64,000 bases of DNA from RQOF01 sp964461135. GTDB lineage: Bacteria; Calditrichota; Calditrichia; RBG-13-44-9. Of the stretch, positions 1-8,845 are shown one piece after another. The position numbers and the translations under genes are program-made. The stretch is from assembly GCA_964461135.1 (NCBI GenBank), contig CAYWTB010000001.1:1-64000 (forward strand). Direction: 5' to 3'. A model generated the notes under the pieces. The model was given only the letters and a program-made list of their open reading frames with translations, made no database searches and was not told the DNA's origin. Positions within the stretch are counted from its first letter, which is position 1, and the number at the start of each line of letters is the position of its first letter.

Positions 1-173
1 AAGGAGGTCGCTTAACCTTTTCTTTAAAAATTTCAACTAAGATTTGGATAAGACCAAACACATAGATTCAAAGATCTATTTATTATGATATATATTGTTA
101 ATGATTATTGCTTTTTATCCGTAAATCAGGTCTTAACTCATTGATATTTATCAAATTTGTGTGATCATTAATT

Positions 174-305
174 GAGTGTCATTGCGAGGAGCGAAAGCGA
201 CTAAGTAATCCCCTTATTCACTTGAAAAAAAATGAGATTGCTTCCTGTCTGGTGGCCAGACCTGTCAGGCTGCCAGACTGGCGGGCGCTGCGCTCGCAAT
301 GTCAC
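174..305. repeat. dispersed-type inverted repeat (MITE/REP-like)
   Basis: The ends form an imperfect inverted repeat: GTGTCATTGCGAG at the left (about 176-188) and CTCGCAATGTCAC at the right (about 292-304). The interior holds more inverted pieces (GTCTGG/GCCAGAC near 247-260; CAGGCTGCCAGACTGG near 265-280). The CATTGCGAGGAGCGAA-type element is known to me as a repeat scattered through many environmental bacterial genomes. It has no coding capacity and no transposase nearby, so it would be non-autonomous. Copy number cannot be seen from one window. Confidence 0.6.
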
Positions 306-842
306 ACCGCTTAGTTTCGGAGCTAAAGGAATAATTATTACTGCTGTTTTACAACCTTCATAACAAGTTAATTTATGTTTTCAAAAGCATGAATAAATAT
401 CCATGAAAAACTACTTTTTGGACAACCCCCGAGGGGGAATCTCTTTAAAAAGGGGAGATGATTTTTCTGAAATATTCAAGGAAAAATAAATGTGTTTACA
501 ATAAATAGCGACAAATTTTCCCTTGGGAAGACCGAAATCTCTGAGGTATACAATAGTAAAATCCCCCCAATCCCCCTTTACGAAAATATTACTGTCAGTT
601 TAAATTTGAATTTTCATTGTTTTATCAATCGTATCTAAGAGTCTGTTTCAACTGACCCTCCCCTGGCCCTATGAATACTTTACAAATGCGGCGTCTTGCA
701 CTGTAATCCTCAGTGGAAATTTTATCAGTATATAAACAGGATAACAAGAAGAGCCCGTTCCTTTCAGACAATGACATCCACCTCAGGAATGCCAGGATAA
801 TGAGTTCTCTTGTTTAATATTTTCATTTATTTCACACTTTTA
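306..842. other. non-coding region with C-rich/G-rich repeat fragments
   Basis: I see no credible gene here. Two tracts look like pieces of a common G-run/C-run intergenic repeat: CCCCC-GA-GGGGG at 426-437 followed by AAAAAGGGGAG at about 447-457, and a double C-run at about 563-576. They may be two ends of a degraded palindromic element flanking about 140 bases of AT-rich sequence. No promoter or RNA gene is obvious apart from the hdrC promoter just downstream. Confidence 0.4.
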
Positions 843-871
843 TTGATTTATTTAAAAAATTTTGGTATAAT
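843..871 (+). promoter_or_regulatory. candidate sigma70-type promoter for hdrC-hdrB
   Basis: TTGATT at 843-848 is followed after 17 bases by a perfect TATAAT at 866-871, 28 bases before the ATG at 900. The implied leader is only about 20 bases, and no Shine-Dalgarno sequence precedes the ATG. Assignment is by consensus match only. Confidence 0.5.
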
Positions 872-899
872 TTTAACGGACTTAAAATCTTAAATAGAA

Positions 900-1409
900 A
901 TGAAAACTATCAATCATAGTTTTCGCGAAAAACTGAATAAGGTATTAGGCGGCTTCGCACACAATTACTGCTATCAGTGCGGTGCCTGTGTACCGGATTG
1001 TCCGTCTCACCGGTATTTACCGCAGTTCAATCCACGCACTATCATACTCAACGCGCTTTATGGATTTGAAGAAGATTTAATCGGCGCTGATTCCCTCATA
1101 TGGAACTGCACTAATTGCTATAACTGTCATGAGAGGTGTCCACAGGAAGTCAGTCCAATAGAAGTGATTATCGCATTAAAAAATATGGCCGTGGAAAACG
1201 GGACTAATCCTCCGGTGATCAATAATATTGTGGAACGGGTAAAGAAAAACGGACTCACTGTTTCCCAGACGGATCTTATCATCAAGCGGCGAGCAGAGCT
1301 TAATCTTCCCCCCTTCCAGCTGAAATGCATGGATGAGCTTGATAAATTATTTAATCTGAACCAGTCTGCACCTCAAAGTCCTGACGACGCAAAGAATCGA
1401 TATAAATAG
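900..1409 (+). CDS. hdrC: heterodisulfide reductase subunit C-like ferredoxin (HdrC)
   Basis: A 169-residue protein with two CxxCxxCxxxCP [4Fe-4S] motifs (Cys24/27/30/34 and Cys70/73/76/80), the defining pattern of HdrC. HdrC passes electrons from the HdrA flavoprotein to the catalytic HdrB subunit. No membrane segment is visible, so it is cytosolic. hdrB follows on the same strand after 128 bases, so the two form a BC pair that converges on the large minus-strand cluster encoding two HdrA proteins. The ATG at 900 has no Shine-Dalgarno but sits just downstream of a good promoter. In a non-methanogen the heterodisulfide substrate is unknown. Family call is firm; physiological partner is inferred. 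Confidence 0.85.
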   Translation: MKTINHSFREKLNKVLGGFAHNYCYQCGACVPDCPSHRYLPQFNPRTIILNALYGFEEDLIGADSLIWNCTNCYNCHERCPQEVSPIEVIIALKNMAVENGTNPPVINNIVERVKKNGLTVSQTDLIIKRRAELNLPPFQLKCMDELDKLFNLNQSAPQSPDDAKNRYK

Positions 1410-1537
1410 ACATCGGGCTGTTTAAAGGAATCATCATAAACAAAATTAATATCGTCCAATTTTAGATTAATTATTCCGGGCTTTTGAACCGGTGTTTAAA
1501 TTCATGAATCAGGCAGGTTAATACCGAAAAGACGCTT

Positions 1538-2425
1538 ATGAAAGTCATCCCGTTTTGGGGCTGTATGATTCCACTGAAATATCCGCAGATGGAAAAGGCA
1601 GTACGCTTTTCACTGGATAAACTGGGGATAGAGCTCGTTGACGAACCGGGCTTCAGCTGCTGTCCGGACCCCATTTATTTCAAGGCGGCGGATAAATTAA
1701 CCTGGCTGACCATGGCCGCGCGTAATATCTCCCTGGCGGAGGAACATGAACTTGACCTCATCACCATGTGCAGCGGCTGCACCTCCACCTTGTGTGATGT
1801 GAACTATCAATTAAAGAGAGATCAGAAGCTCCGTCAAAAAATCAACAGCCGTTTAAAAAATATCAACCGTGAATTCAGGGGAACCATCAATGTGCGGCAC
1901 CTGGTTACACTCTTGCGTGATGATATCGGCCTTAAGAAAATAAAAGATTCGGTAAAATATCCTCTTCATGATATAAAAGTTGCCATCCATTACGGATGCC
2001 ATTTGCTGAAGCCCAGCGAAATTATGGGGGTTGATGATCCGGTAATCCCCTCCATTCTCACCGAACTCATTGAAGCTACCGGAGCTGCCGCCATTCCCCA
2101 TGAGGAGTACCTGCAATGTTGTGGCAAAGCATGCAGGGATTATGAAGTGTCCCTGGGAATGAGCGCGGATGTTTTTCAATCGGTCCTGGATTCCGGTGCT
2201 GACTGTCTGGGCCTCATTTGTCCCACCTGTTTTGATTCATTCGACATCGGCCAAATCCGTGTAGCCCGGAAAGTTAAAAAGGATTTTCAAATTCCGGTAA
2301 TATATTATTTCCAGTTGCTGGCCATTGCCCAGGGAATTTCACCTGAGGAAGTGGGAGTTACTTACCACAAAATAATGACTGAAGATTTTTTGGGAAAATT
2401 GAAACGGGTTGAAGTAAACGCTTAA
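1538..2425 (+). CDS. hdrB: heterodisulfide reductase subunit B-like protein (HdrB)
   Basis: A 295-residue protein with the two cysteine-rich CCG domains of HdrB. The N-terminal set is WGCMIP (Cys9), SCCPD and CSGCTSTLCD; the C-terminal set is HYGCHLLKP, QCCGKAC and LICPTCFD. In methanogens these bind two noncubane [4Fe-4S] clusters that reduce the CoM-S-S-CoB disulfide. All expected cysteines appear to be present, so it should be catalytically competent on a disulfide or similar acceptor. It is the second gene of the hdrC-hdrB pair and ends 8 bases from the convergent nucleotidyltransferase gene. It has no N-terminal ferredoxin domain, unlike the HdrD-like protein at 15005-16147. Confidence 0.87.
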   Translation: MKVIPFWGCMIPLKYPQMEKAVRFSLDKLGIELVDEPGFSCCPDPIYFKAADKLTWLTMAARNISLAEEHELDLITMCSGCTSTLCDVNYQLKRDQKLRQKINSRLKNINREFRGTINVRHLVTLLRDDIGLKKIKDSVKYPLHDIKVAIHYGCHLLKPSEIMGVDDPVIPSILTELIEATGAAAIPHEEYLQCCGKACRDYEVSLGMSADVFQSVLDSGADCLGLICPTCFDSFDIGQIRVARKVKKDFQIPVIYYFQLLAIAQGISPEEVGVTYHKIMTEDFLGKLKRVEVNA

Positions 2426-2433
2426 GACACTTC

Positions 2434-5385
2434 TCATTTAATCCTGCTCATCAGTTCACAAACCGACGTCCAGGCCCGTTGGCGCTGGATACAATATTGC
2501 TCCCACATCCAGTGATTGGAATCTACATCCGGTGACAACTCGGGATTAAATTTTAAAGCCAATTGTTCCAGTCCCTGATTCGATACATTATCATCCGTGG
2601 CCATAATCAACCGGTACATATATCTGAATTTCTGCAGAAAAATCAGGGCGTTTTTCACAGCCTTCCAGTGTGGCTGCAATTCCTTGTCCAGATGATAAAA
2701 ACTGTTGATGAGCTGATAGGTATCCGTTTCCATCAATTGATACAGAACCTTGTAGATGAGGACGATCATTTCAATGTCTCTCAGTCCGCCGGTACATTCT
2801 TTTATATTGGCACCGCTGTCCTGAAATTCCAGGGTCTTATTATGACGTTCATTAATTTCCTTCAACATCTGCAGTATGTATTCCTCTCCCCGGGCAAAAA
2901 TAATCCCGTTAATGATTTCGGTAAGAAATCTCTCATGAAAAAAATGAGAACCGTAAAGAAGCCGTGCTTCCAATAACTGGGATTTATCAATATATCTTCC
3001 TGCATAGTCACTATCCAGCAGCTTCTTCAGCTCGCAGTAAGGGCACATATATTCACCGAAATGCTGACTGAAGCGAAAATGCGGCAGGGTTCCCCTTTTA
3101 ATCATTTCAGTATTCATCAGGGAAACGATCTCCCGAAACAGGCCTTTTTCAGCCGGGCTTTCACAATCCACTATGATGATCATGTCAAAATCATCGTCGA
3201 AGGCCTGCCCTCTTCCATTACCTCCACAGGCATATATGGTAAAACAACGGGCCAGTCTCGCTGCTTTCTGGGGATTTCTCACCACTTCCTTTAAACAAAT
3301 TTTATAAAGTTCCCTGAAGTAGATGGAAACAAAGGAGGTGAAATTCTGGTTGATTTCAAGAACACTCTTTCCTTTTAATGTCTCCAGTCCAACCTGAAAA
3401 AATTTAATATCATAATAATTGTTTATGGCTTGCTTTTTTTTATTAATATGATGAATATGTGGTAACTGTCGCAAAATCCGCGCACTTTCAGTGCCGATAA
3501 TCTCAGGTTCCCGAATAAAACAGGTATAATTGGAAAATTCAAAGTAAATATTCTGTATTACCCGTTTGAAATAATGACTGGAACTGCTTACCAATTCCAC
3601 CAGTTCCGCTAAATTTTTCTGATGAAGCGCAATTTCCCCACGGTAGGTATTTCGATGAATAATTATGTTTAGTTTGTTCAAATTCTCGGCATTAAAAAAA
3701 TGTAAAATTTTGCAGAACAGGGTGGAATGTTTGCGGTAGAATGACACTATTTTAGGTACAAAGTCAAAATCATTTTCATAGGTATTAAAATAAATTGAGA
3801 TTATTTCATTTAACAAGCTCAACTGGTTCTCGGGTAACCCTGAGTCAAAAGTTGAACAAAACTTAAAAATGAATTCAGGATTATATCCCGTCCACTGAAT
3901 TAAAAGATTCAGGGTATCCTTACGTTGGTCGGGTTTCATTCCTTCTATATCTGCCAGCAGAATCTCATTTAGTCTGGGCGGCATATGGGCCAGCATCTGG
4001 AAAAGATCATTCCAGTAATATGAAGATTCAAAAAAAAGTAATTGCCGGGAAAAATCCCGGGCGATGGGATGGCCTGAAGATTTTCTGGCATAACGTTTAA
4101 ATACCGAAATGTGCTTCAGATGATGGGACAAGTCATCAATGAGGGCCGGAATAGTCCCGTGAACTCTATTCACGGCTTCCAGATAATCATGTAGAAGTTG
4201 ATTCAATCCCTGATAGGGACCGAAATCCTGATATCCCAGTTTGGCAACAACCGTTTGCAAATTTACTATGATGGCATTTTCAGAAACCGGAATATATTCC
4301 TCCTGCACTACCAGTAGCTGATAGAGATAGCGGAAGACTTCCAAAAAGGATAAACTTCTTTCCAGATCGCAAAATTCCGACCTGAATGCCGGGTAGATTT
4401 TTTTCAGAATTTTTATAATTTTCCAGGGATTGACTTCCTGAATTCCGAAACGTGTCTTATAGGCATAGACAGCGTTTTTTATAATACGAAGTCCATCAAA
4501 TTTGGGATGGAGATGATTCTTGTCAACGGCACGGGAATATAGATCAACAATTTCTCCCATGATGCCACGCAGATATCCCTCATGATATTTGTTGGAACTT
4601 CCTTTGTAATAATAACGATCCGTAACTTCAGATCTGAAACGCTCGAACAAATATTTATCCCCGATAATGAAAGCTGCCCCCAGCATTTCGGTTAAAATGA
4701 CGAAATTTCCAATCTTCGGTGTCAGCAGTTCCTGGTATTCCGGAATAGATGCTGAATAAATCTGGCTCCCCACATGCTCGGAAAGATGAAAATGAAAATT
4801 AGTTGCAAACCGCATCATTTCAATCCCCATCCGGTCGATCACCTTATTCAGCCAGATGCGGTCTTCACCTCCGTCATCGATGATCCCCACATCAATATCA
4901 TCCTGATCCGAGCGGGTTCCCACGCCGGTTATGACAAAATTTGGTATGTTTTTATCTTCTTTCAGCAGAATCAATAAACTCTGCATATAAGCTGCCGTTA
5001 TTTTTCGAAATTCCCAGCCGGAATCCAGCATAAATTTTTTATAAATACGTTCCCGGTTCCTGGTTACCGTCAGTTGATAGTCCAGCCAATCCAGGAAATG
5101 AAGGTTGAAACGTAATAACTGCAGCGAGCAGTAGCATCCCAGAAAATCCAGAATGGTCCGGCGATTTTCCGGTAATTGGCAGATATAATTCATATCCCTG
5201 GCATAGTGACGTCCCAAACCGGAAAGATTGATTTTTTGTACGAGGTTATATTTTGACAGGGCCTTTTGAAAGGCAGGGAGAATGTTATGAATATTTTGTA
5301 TATTTTTTTGAAAATGATTACCCAGCTCCTGAGCGTCTTTCAGTAAATCTGCAATTTCTTGCGGTAACATGGTCTCTGTAATCAC
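2434..5385 (-). CDS. large protein with two nucleotidyltransferase domains (GlnE/GlnD-like)
   Basis: A 983-residue protein (GTG start at 5385; an ATG at 5370 gives 978). Two nucleotidyltransferase signatures are visible: GVGTRSDQDDIDVG near residues 154-167, and GGNGRGQAFDDDFDM near residues 718-732, each with the D-x-D metal-binding pair. After the second, at about residue 863, comes TGGLRDIE, the conserved element of the GlnD/GlnE uridylyl/adenylyltransferase family. The size and two-domain plan match glutamine synthetase adenylyltransferase GlnE (about 950 residues), but the GMGKLGG-type signatures are not canonical and no glnA or PII gene lies nearby. It is the last gene of the Kor/Hdr run, 84 bases after korC2. 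It may be a diverged signal-transducing nucleotidyltransferase; the target is unknown. Confidence 0.6.
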   Translation of the reverse strand: MITETMLPQEIADLLKDAQELGNHFQKNIQNIHNILPAFQKALSKYNLVQKINLSGLGRHYARDMNYICQLPENRRTILDFLGCYCSLQLLRFNLHFLDWLDYQLTVTRNRERIYKKFMLDSGWEFRKITAAYMQSLLILLKEDKNIPNFVITGVGTRSDQDDIDVGIIDDGGEDRIWLNKVIDRMGIEMMRFATNFHFHLSEHVGSQIYSASIPEYQELLTPKIGNFVILTEMLGAAFIIGDKYLFERFRSEVTDRYYYKGSSNKYHEGYLRGIMGEIVDLYSRAVDKNHLHPKFDGLRIIKNAVYAYKTRFGIQEVNPWKIIKILKKIYPAFRSEFCDLERSLSFLEVFRYLYQLLVVQEEYIPVSENAIIVNLQTVVAKLGYQDFGPYQGLNQLLHDYLEAVNRVHGTIPALIDDLSHHLKHISVFKRYARKSSGHPIARDFSRQLLFFESSYYWNDLFQMLAHMPPRLNEILLADIEGMKPDQRKDTLNLLIQWTGYNPEFIFKFCSTFDSGLPENQLSLLNEIISIYFNTYENDFDFVPKIVSFYRKHSTLFCKILHFFNAENLNKLNIIIHRNTYRGEIALHQKNLAELVELVSSSSHYFKRVIQNIYFEFSNYTCFIREPEIIGTESARILRQLPHIHHINKKKQAINNYYDIKFFQVGLETLKGKSVLEINQNFTSFVSIYFRELYKICLKEVVRNPQKAARLARCFTIYACGGNGRGQAFDDDFDMIIIVDCESPAEKGLFREIVSLMNTEMIKRGTLPHFRFSQHFGEYMCPYCELKKLLDSDYAGRYIDKSQLLEARLLYGSHFFHERFLTEIINGIIFARGEEYILQMLKEINERHNKTLEFQDSGANIKECTGGLRDIEMIVLIYKVLYQLMETDTYQLINSFYHLDKELQPHWKAVKNALIFLQKFRYMYRLIMATDDNVSNQGLEQLALKFNPELSPDVDSNHWMWEQYCIQRQRAWTSVCELMSRIK

Positions 5386-5469
5386 ATTTTATCTGAAATA
5401 TGGATTTTCAGGACAGGTATTATTTTTTTAGAAATAATAACCGTAAGCAAATGGTTTCCCGATTAACCG

Positions 5470-6042
5470 TCAGACTTCAGACTGGAATTCTGATCTGCTC
5501 AGTTTGCTGGTGGAGAGCTTATATCCCAGCTTCAATGCATCTTCATATATCTTTTCAGTTCCCTTGGGGATTCTGGTGGTCAATGCCAGATTAATGGCCC
5601 TTGGTGATACAATCTCGATGAGATCTGCAACAATTCCAAGCGCAACGATTGCTGCCATTGGTTCATTGCCGAAATGTTTTACCGCTGTTGTTACAATGGG
5701 AAAATCATAAAGGTGCTCATGGTCCATGGATACATCCGGAACGCGGGATGCATCGGTAACGATTATTCCATCCGGTTTCACATCATTACAATAACGGTAA
5801 TAGGCCACCTGGTTAAAGCAGAGTAAAAGATCGGGTCTTTCCACCTTGGGAAAAAATATTTCCTGATCACTGATAATTACTTCAGAACGATTTGCTTCTC
5901 CCCGCGCTTCTTCACCATAAGACTGACTTTGTACTGCATTCAATCCGTCGTAGATCGCTGCTGCTTCTGCCAGAACCTTTCCTATTAATATGAGCCCATC
6001 ACCAATATCACCACTTAACCGGATTTCATAACGGATACTCAT
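5470..6042 (-). CDS. 2-oxoacid:ferredoxin oxidoreductase gamma subunit, second copy (KorC/PorG-like)
   Basis: A 190-residue protein of the POR/KOR gamma family (N-terminal IRLSGDIGDGLILIGKVLAEA glycine-rich region, QSYGEEARG and DLLLCFNQ motifs). The start is taken at the ATG at 6042, which has GGGAG seven bases upstream; the ATG at 6048 is too close to it. The gamma subunit normally completes an alpha/beta/gamma/delta enzyme, but no second alpha or beta gene lies here. It is separated from the complete korDABC set by about 14 kb of same-strand genes. It could exchange with the first KorC, or work with an Hdr component. Subunit family is clear, partner is not. Confidence 0.78.
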   Translation of the reverse strand: MSIRYEIRLSGDIGDGLILIGKVLAEAAAIYDGLNAVQSQSYGEEARGEANRSEVIISDQEIFFPKVERPDLLLCFNQVAYYRYCNDVKPDGIIVTDASRVPDVSMDHEHLYDFPIVTTAVKHFGNEPMAAIVALGIVADLIEIVSPRAINLALTTRIPKGTEKIYEDALKLGYKLSTSKLSRSEFQSEV

Positions 6043-6096
6043 GTTCATTCTCCCAAATGAAAAACCGGGATAACCGCTTCCGATCTTTCATTTTAT

Positions 6097-6252
6097 TTAG
6101 GATGTTTTTTTGATATTACTCTTTTCTTCAATCCTTCTGACGCTGTTACTTCCGCACTTCGGACAGGAACGCTCCTGGGGAACGCCAGGTGTAAATTTAT
6201 CCTGATATTCATGTCCACAGCGCAGACATTTGAATTTACCCTGTTCTGCCAT
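6097..6252 (-). CDS. 51-residue zinc-ribbon protein
   Basis: A small reading frame starting MAEQGKFKCLRCGHEYQ and containing CLRC and CPKC, the two CxxC knuckles of a rubredoxin-like zinc ribbon. The C-terminus is basic and lysine-rich. It lies between hdrA1 (81 bases upstream) and korC2 (54 bases downstream) on the same strand, so it is almost certainly co-transcribed. It may bind Zn or Fe; with cysteine pairs 22 residues apart it resembles small zinc-ribbon proteins often found beside Hdr and ferredoxin-oxidoreductase genes. Function is unknown; an electron-carrier or assembly role is only a guess. Confidence 0.65.
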   Translation of the reverse strand: MAEQGKFKCLRCGHEYQDKFTPGVPQERSCPKCGSNSVRRIEEKSNIKKTS

Positions 6253-6332
6253 CTGCCGCCCTCATTTATTCTTCCGATTTGATAAGCCATGAATCTTTTC
6301 CGGCTGGAAGATCGATCCGGCCGGTAGGTTCT

Positions 6333-8789
6333 TCAGGCTGTCTGTAAAACTTCCTGTTGTTTCAGCTTCCTGGCTTTTTCTTTTTCGTCTTCTTTTTCCA
6401 GGATAGCCATGGTCTCCTTAACCTCCTGTTCGGTTACTTTCTTGCGCATTTCCTCCAGCTCCTTCATCACCCGGGAAAATTTCTGACCTTCCGCCGCTGA
6501 GATCCACTCCAGTTGCAGGCGCTCGGGACGAATTCCCAGTCTTTCCAGCTTGTTCCAGAGCCGTTCTATACGCCGCTGGGTCCAGGTGACTGCATTAATA
6601 TAATGACAATCAGCAAAATGACAACCCGAAACCAGTACCAGCGGTGCCCCCTTACGAAGGGCATGCAAAACAAATTTTTCATCCACACGGCCGCTGCACA
6701 TGGTCCGGATCAGCCGGACATTGGTGGGATATTGCAGACGTGAAGTACCGGCCAGGTCTCCACCAGCATAGGAGCACCAGTTACAGGCAAACGCCACGAT
6801 TTTATTCATGTTGTCAGTTTCAAGAATAGAATCCACCTGCGCCATAATCTGGCGGTCCGTGAAATGCCGCATGGTAATAGCATCAGTAGGACATTCAGCG
6901 CCGCAGGTTCCGCATCCGGCGCAGGCCGCCTGAATAACTTTGGGATAGATACCCAGCTTGCGATCCGCTTCAGTAATGGCATGATAGGGACAGACCTTGG
7001 CACAGCGACCACAGTAGTTGCACAGATCGGTATTAATCATGGCGGTAATCGCTTCTATTTTTACCCTGCCGGCATTAAGAATAATACTGGCCCTGGCTGC
7101 AGCTGCACTCGCCTGGGTTACACTGTCCTTTACATCCTTGGGTGCTTCCACACAACCGGCATAAAAGATACCCCGGGTGGGTGCATCTACCGGCTTCAGC
7201 TTGGGGTGGGATTCCAGTAAAAAACCATCACTGGTGCTGGAGAGGGTCAGCATCTGCTGTAGGCTCTTCATGTCTTTTCTCGGTTCCAGCCCCACCGATA
7301 AAACAACCATTTCCGCTTCGTGAACCTCAACTTTTCCGGAGGTGGTATCTTCTACCGCCAGGAATAAACTCTTGGTTTGCGGATCTTCCCATACATCTCC
7401 CGGAATACCGCGGATGTATTGGACTCCTTTTTCCTTACTGCGTTTGAACATGTCCTCGAAACCCTTTCCGAATGCCCGGATATCAATGTAAAACACCTTG
7501 CTTTCGGTATCTGGATAATGATCCTTTAACAGCAGGGTATCTTTGATGGTGTTCATACAGCAGATATTACTGCAATAGGGATTCCCGCGATTTTCCGACC
7601 GGGAACCCACACACTGGATAAAGGCAATTTTTTTCGGTCGCGTATGATCCGTTGGTCGTACAAAATGACCATCGGCAGGTCCGCCGGCACAAATCAGCCG
7701 TTCAAACTCCATGCTGGTAATGACATTTTCATAGCTGCGGTAACCGAATTCATCCATTTCGGTAGGATCATACACACTCATCCCGGTGGCCACCACAATT
7801 GTTCCCACTTCCAGGTTCAGGATTTCATCCTGCATATCAAAATTAATACATTTTTTTTCGCAGGCGTCCTGGCATTTTCCACAGGCAATGGGATTATTAC
7901 CCAGGCAGTTTTGCATATCAATAAGGTAGGCAGACGGCACGGCCTGGGGAAGCTGTATATAAATGGCTTTACGGGAGGATAATCCCTGCTGATATTCATC
8001 CGGCACCGATACCGGACAGTCAACCACGCAATCTCCACAGGCGGTACATTCGTCCTCATCTACATAACGCGACTTTTTCCGCACCTTGACGTTAAAATTT
8101 CCAATAAATCCGGACACATGCTCAATTTCACTGTAAGCTAAAAGCTTTATTCGGGGATGTCGACCGACATCCATCATCTTCGGTCCCAGAATTCATATGG
8201 AACAATCCATGGTCGGATAAGTCTTATCCAGTGCCGCCATTATACCACCGATGCTGGGTTCTTTTTCCACCAGGTAAACCTGATGCCCTGCATCTGCCAG
8301 ATCCAGCGCCGTCTGAATGCCCGCCACGCCTCCACCCACCACCAGCGCGCTTTTTGTCACCGGTACCTCTGCCTCAGTTTGCGGTTCCAGAACCCGGGCG
8401 CGAGCCACTGCACTTTTTACCAGATCTTTGGCTTTGGCAGTAGCTGCCTCTCTTTCGTTCTGATGCACCCAGCTACAGTGTTCCCGGATATTGGCCATTT
8501 CATACAGGTAGGGATTTAAACCTGCATCCGCCACGCATTGCCTGAAGGTGGGTTCATGAATTTTAGGTGTACAGGAAGCCACAACCACACGATTCAGTTT
8601 GTGTTCCATGATGGCCCGCTTGATTTCATTCTGGCCCGGATCAGCACAGGTGTATTTGTTGCGTACCACTACTACTACATCATCCAGCGTCTCAGAATAT
8701 TTTGCCACCTCAGCGCAATCCACCGTGCCGGCAATATTCAGACCGCAATCACATACAAATACACCGATTCGTAATTTTTCTTCATTCAT
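6333..8789 (-). CDS. hdrA: HdrA-like flavoprotein with selenocysteine, fused to MvhD
   Basis: Reading the in-frame UGA at 8193-8195 as selenocysteine gives one protein of 818 residues. Order: N-terminal HdrA domain (VGVFVCDCG-type start, 1-130), FAD-binding fold with GGGVAG (about 150), Sec199 within DCSI-Sec-ILGPKMMDVG where other HdrA proteins have Cys, a [4Fe-4S] motif at Cys248/251/254/258, the rest of the FAD domain, two ferredoxin motifs (CNYCGRCAKVCP, CAGCGTCGAECP), then a C-terminal MvhD domain (FACNWCSY, CSGR, SGCHFADCHY). MvhD binds a [2Fe-2S] cluster and links HdrA to its electron donor. GGGAG lies 8 bases before the ATG. HdrA bears the bifurcating FAD. The alternative, a nonsense mutation, is unlikely because the same UGA recurs in the second HdrA. 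Confidence 0.87.
8149..8195 (-). promoter_or_regulatory. UGA selenocysteine codon and SECIS-like hairpin in hdrA1
   Basis: The UGA occupies 8195-8193. Directly after it the mRNA can fold: AUUC (8192-8189) pairs with GAAU (8152-8149), one U-C mismatch, GGGA (8187-8184) with UCCC (8157-8154), then CCGA (8183-8180) with UCGG (8167-8164), leaving a 12-base G-containing loop AGAUGAUGGAUG about 14-25 bases from the UGA. Bacterial SECIS elements lie in this position inside the coding sequence, where the loop is bound by SelB. The second hdrA can form the same outer topology and has the same loop. Confidence 0.68.
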
Positions 8790-8845
8790 GGATTAGTTCT
8801 CCCGGTTAAGCCCGTATTATTTATTTTAAAGGTAAAACCCGTTTT

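Noticed and set aside
1853..2179. Open frame of 108 codons opposite hdrB
   Set aside because: Mirror-strand shadow of a well-supported gene; no ribosome site and no recognisable motif.
8177..8195. Reading hdrA1 as two genes or a nonsense-mutated pseudogene
   Set aside because: Both halves are well preserved, the UGA is at a known Sec position, and the second HdrA in the window has the same UGA with a matching hairpin.
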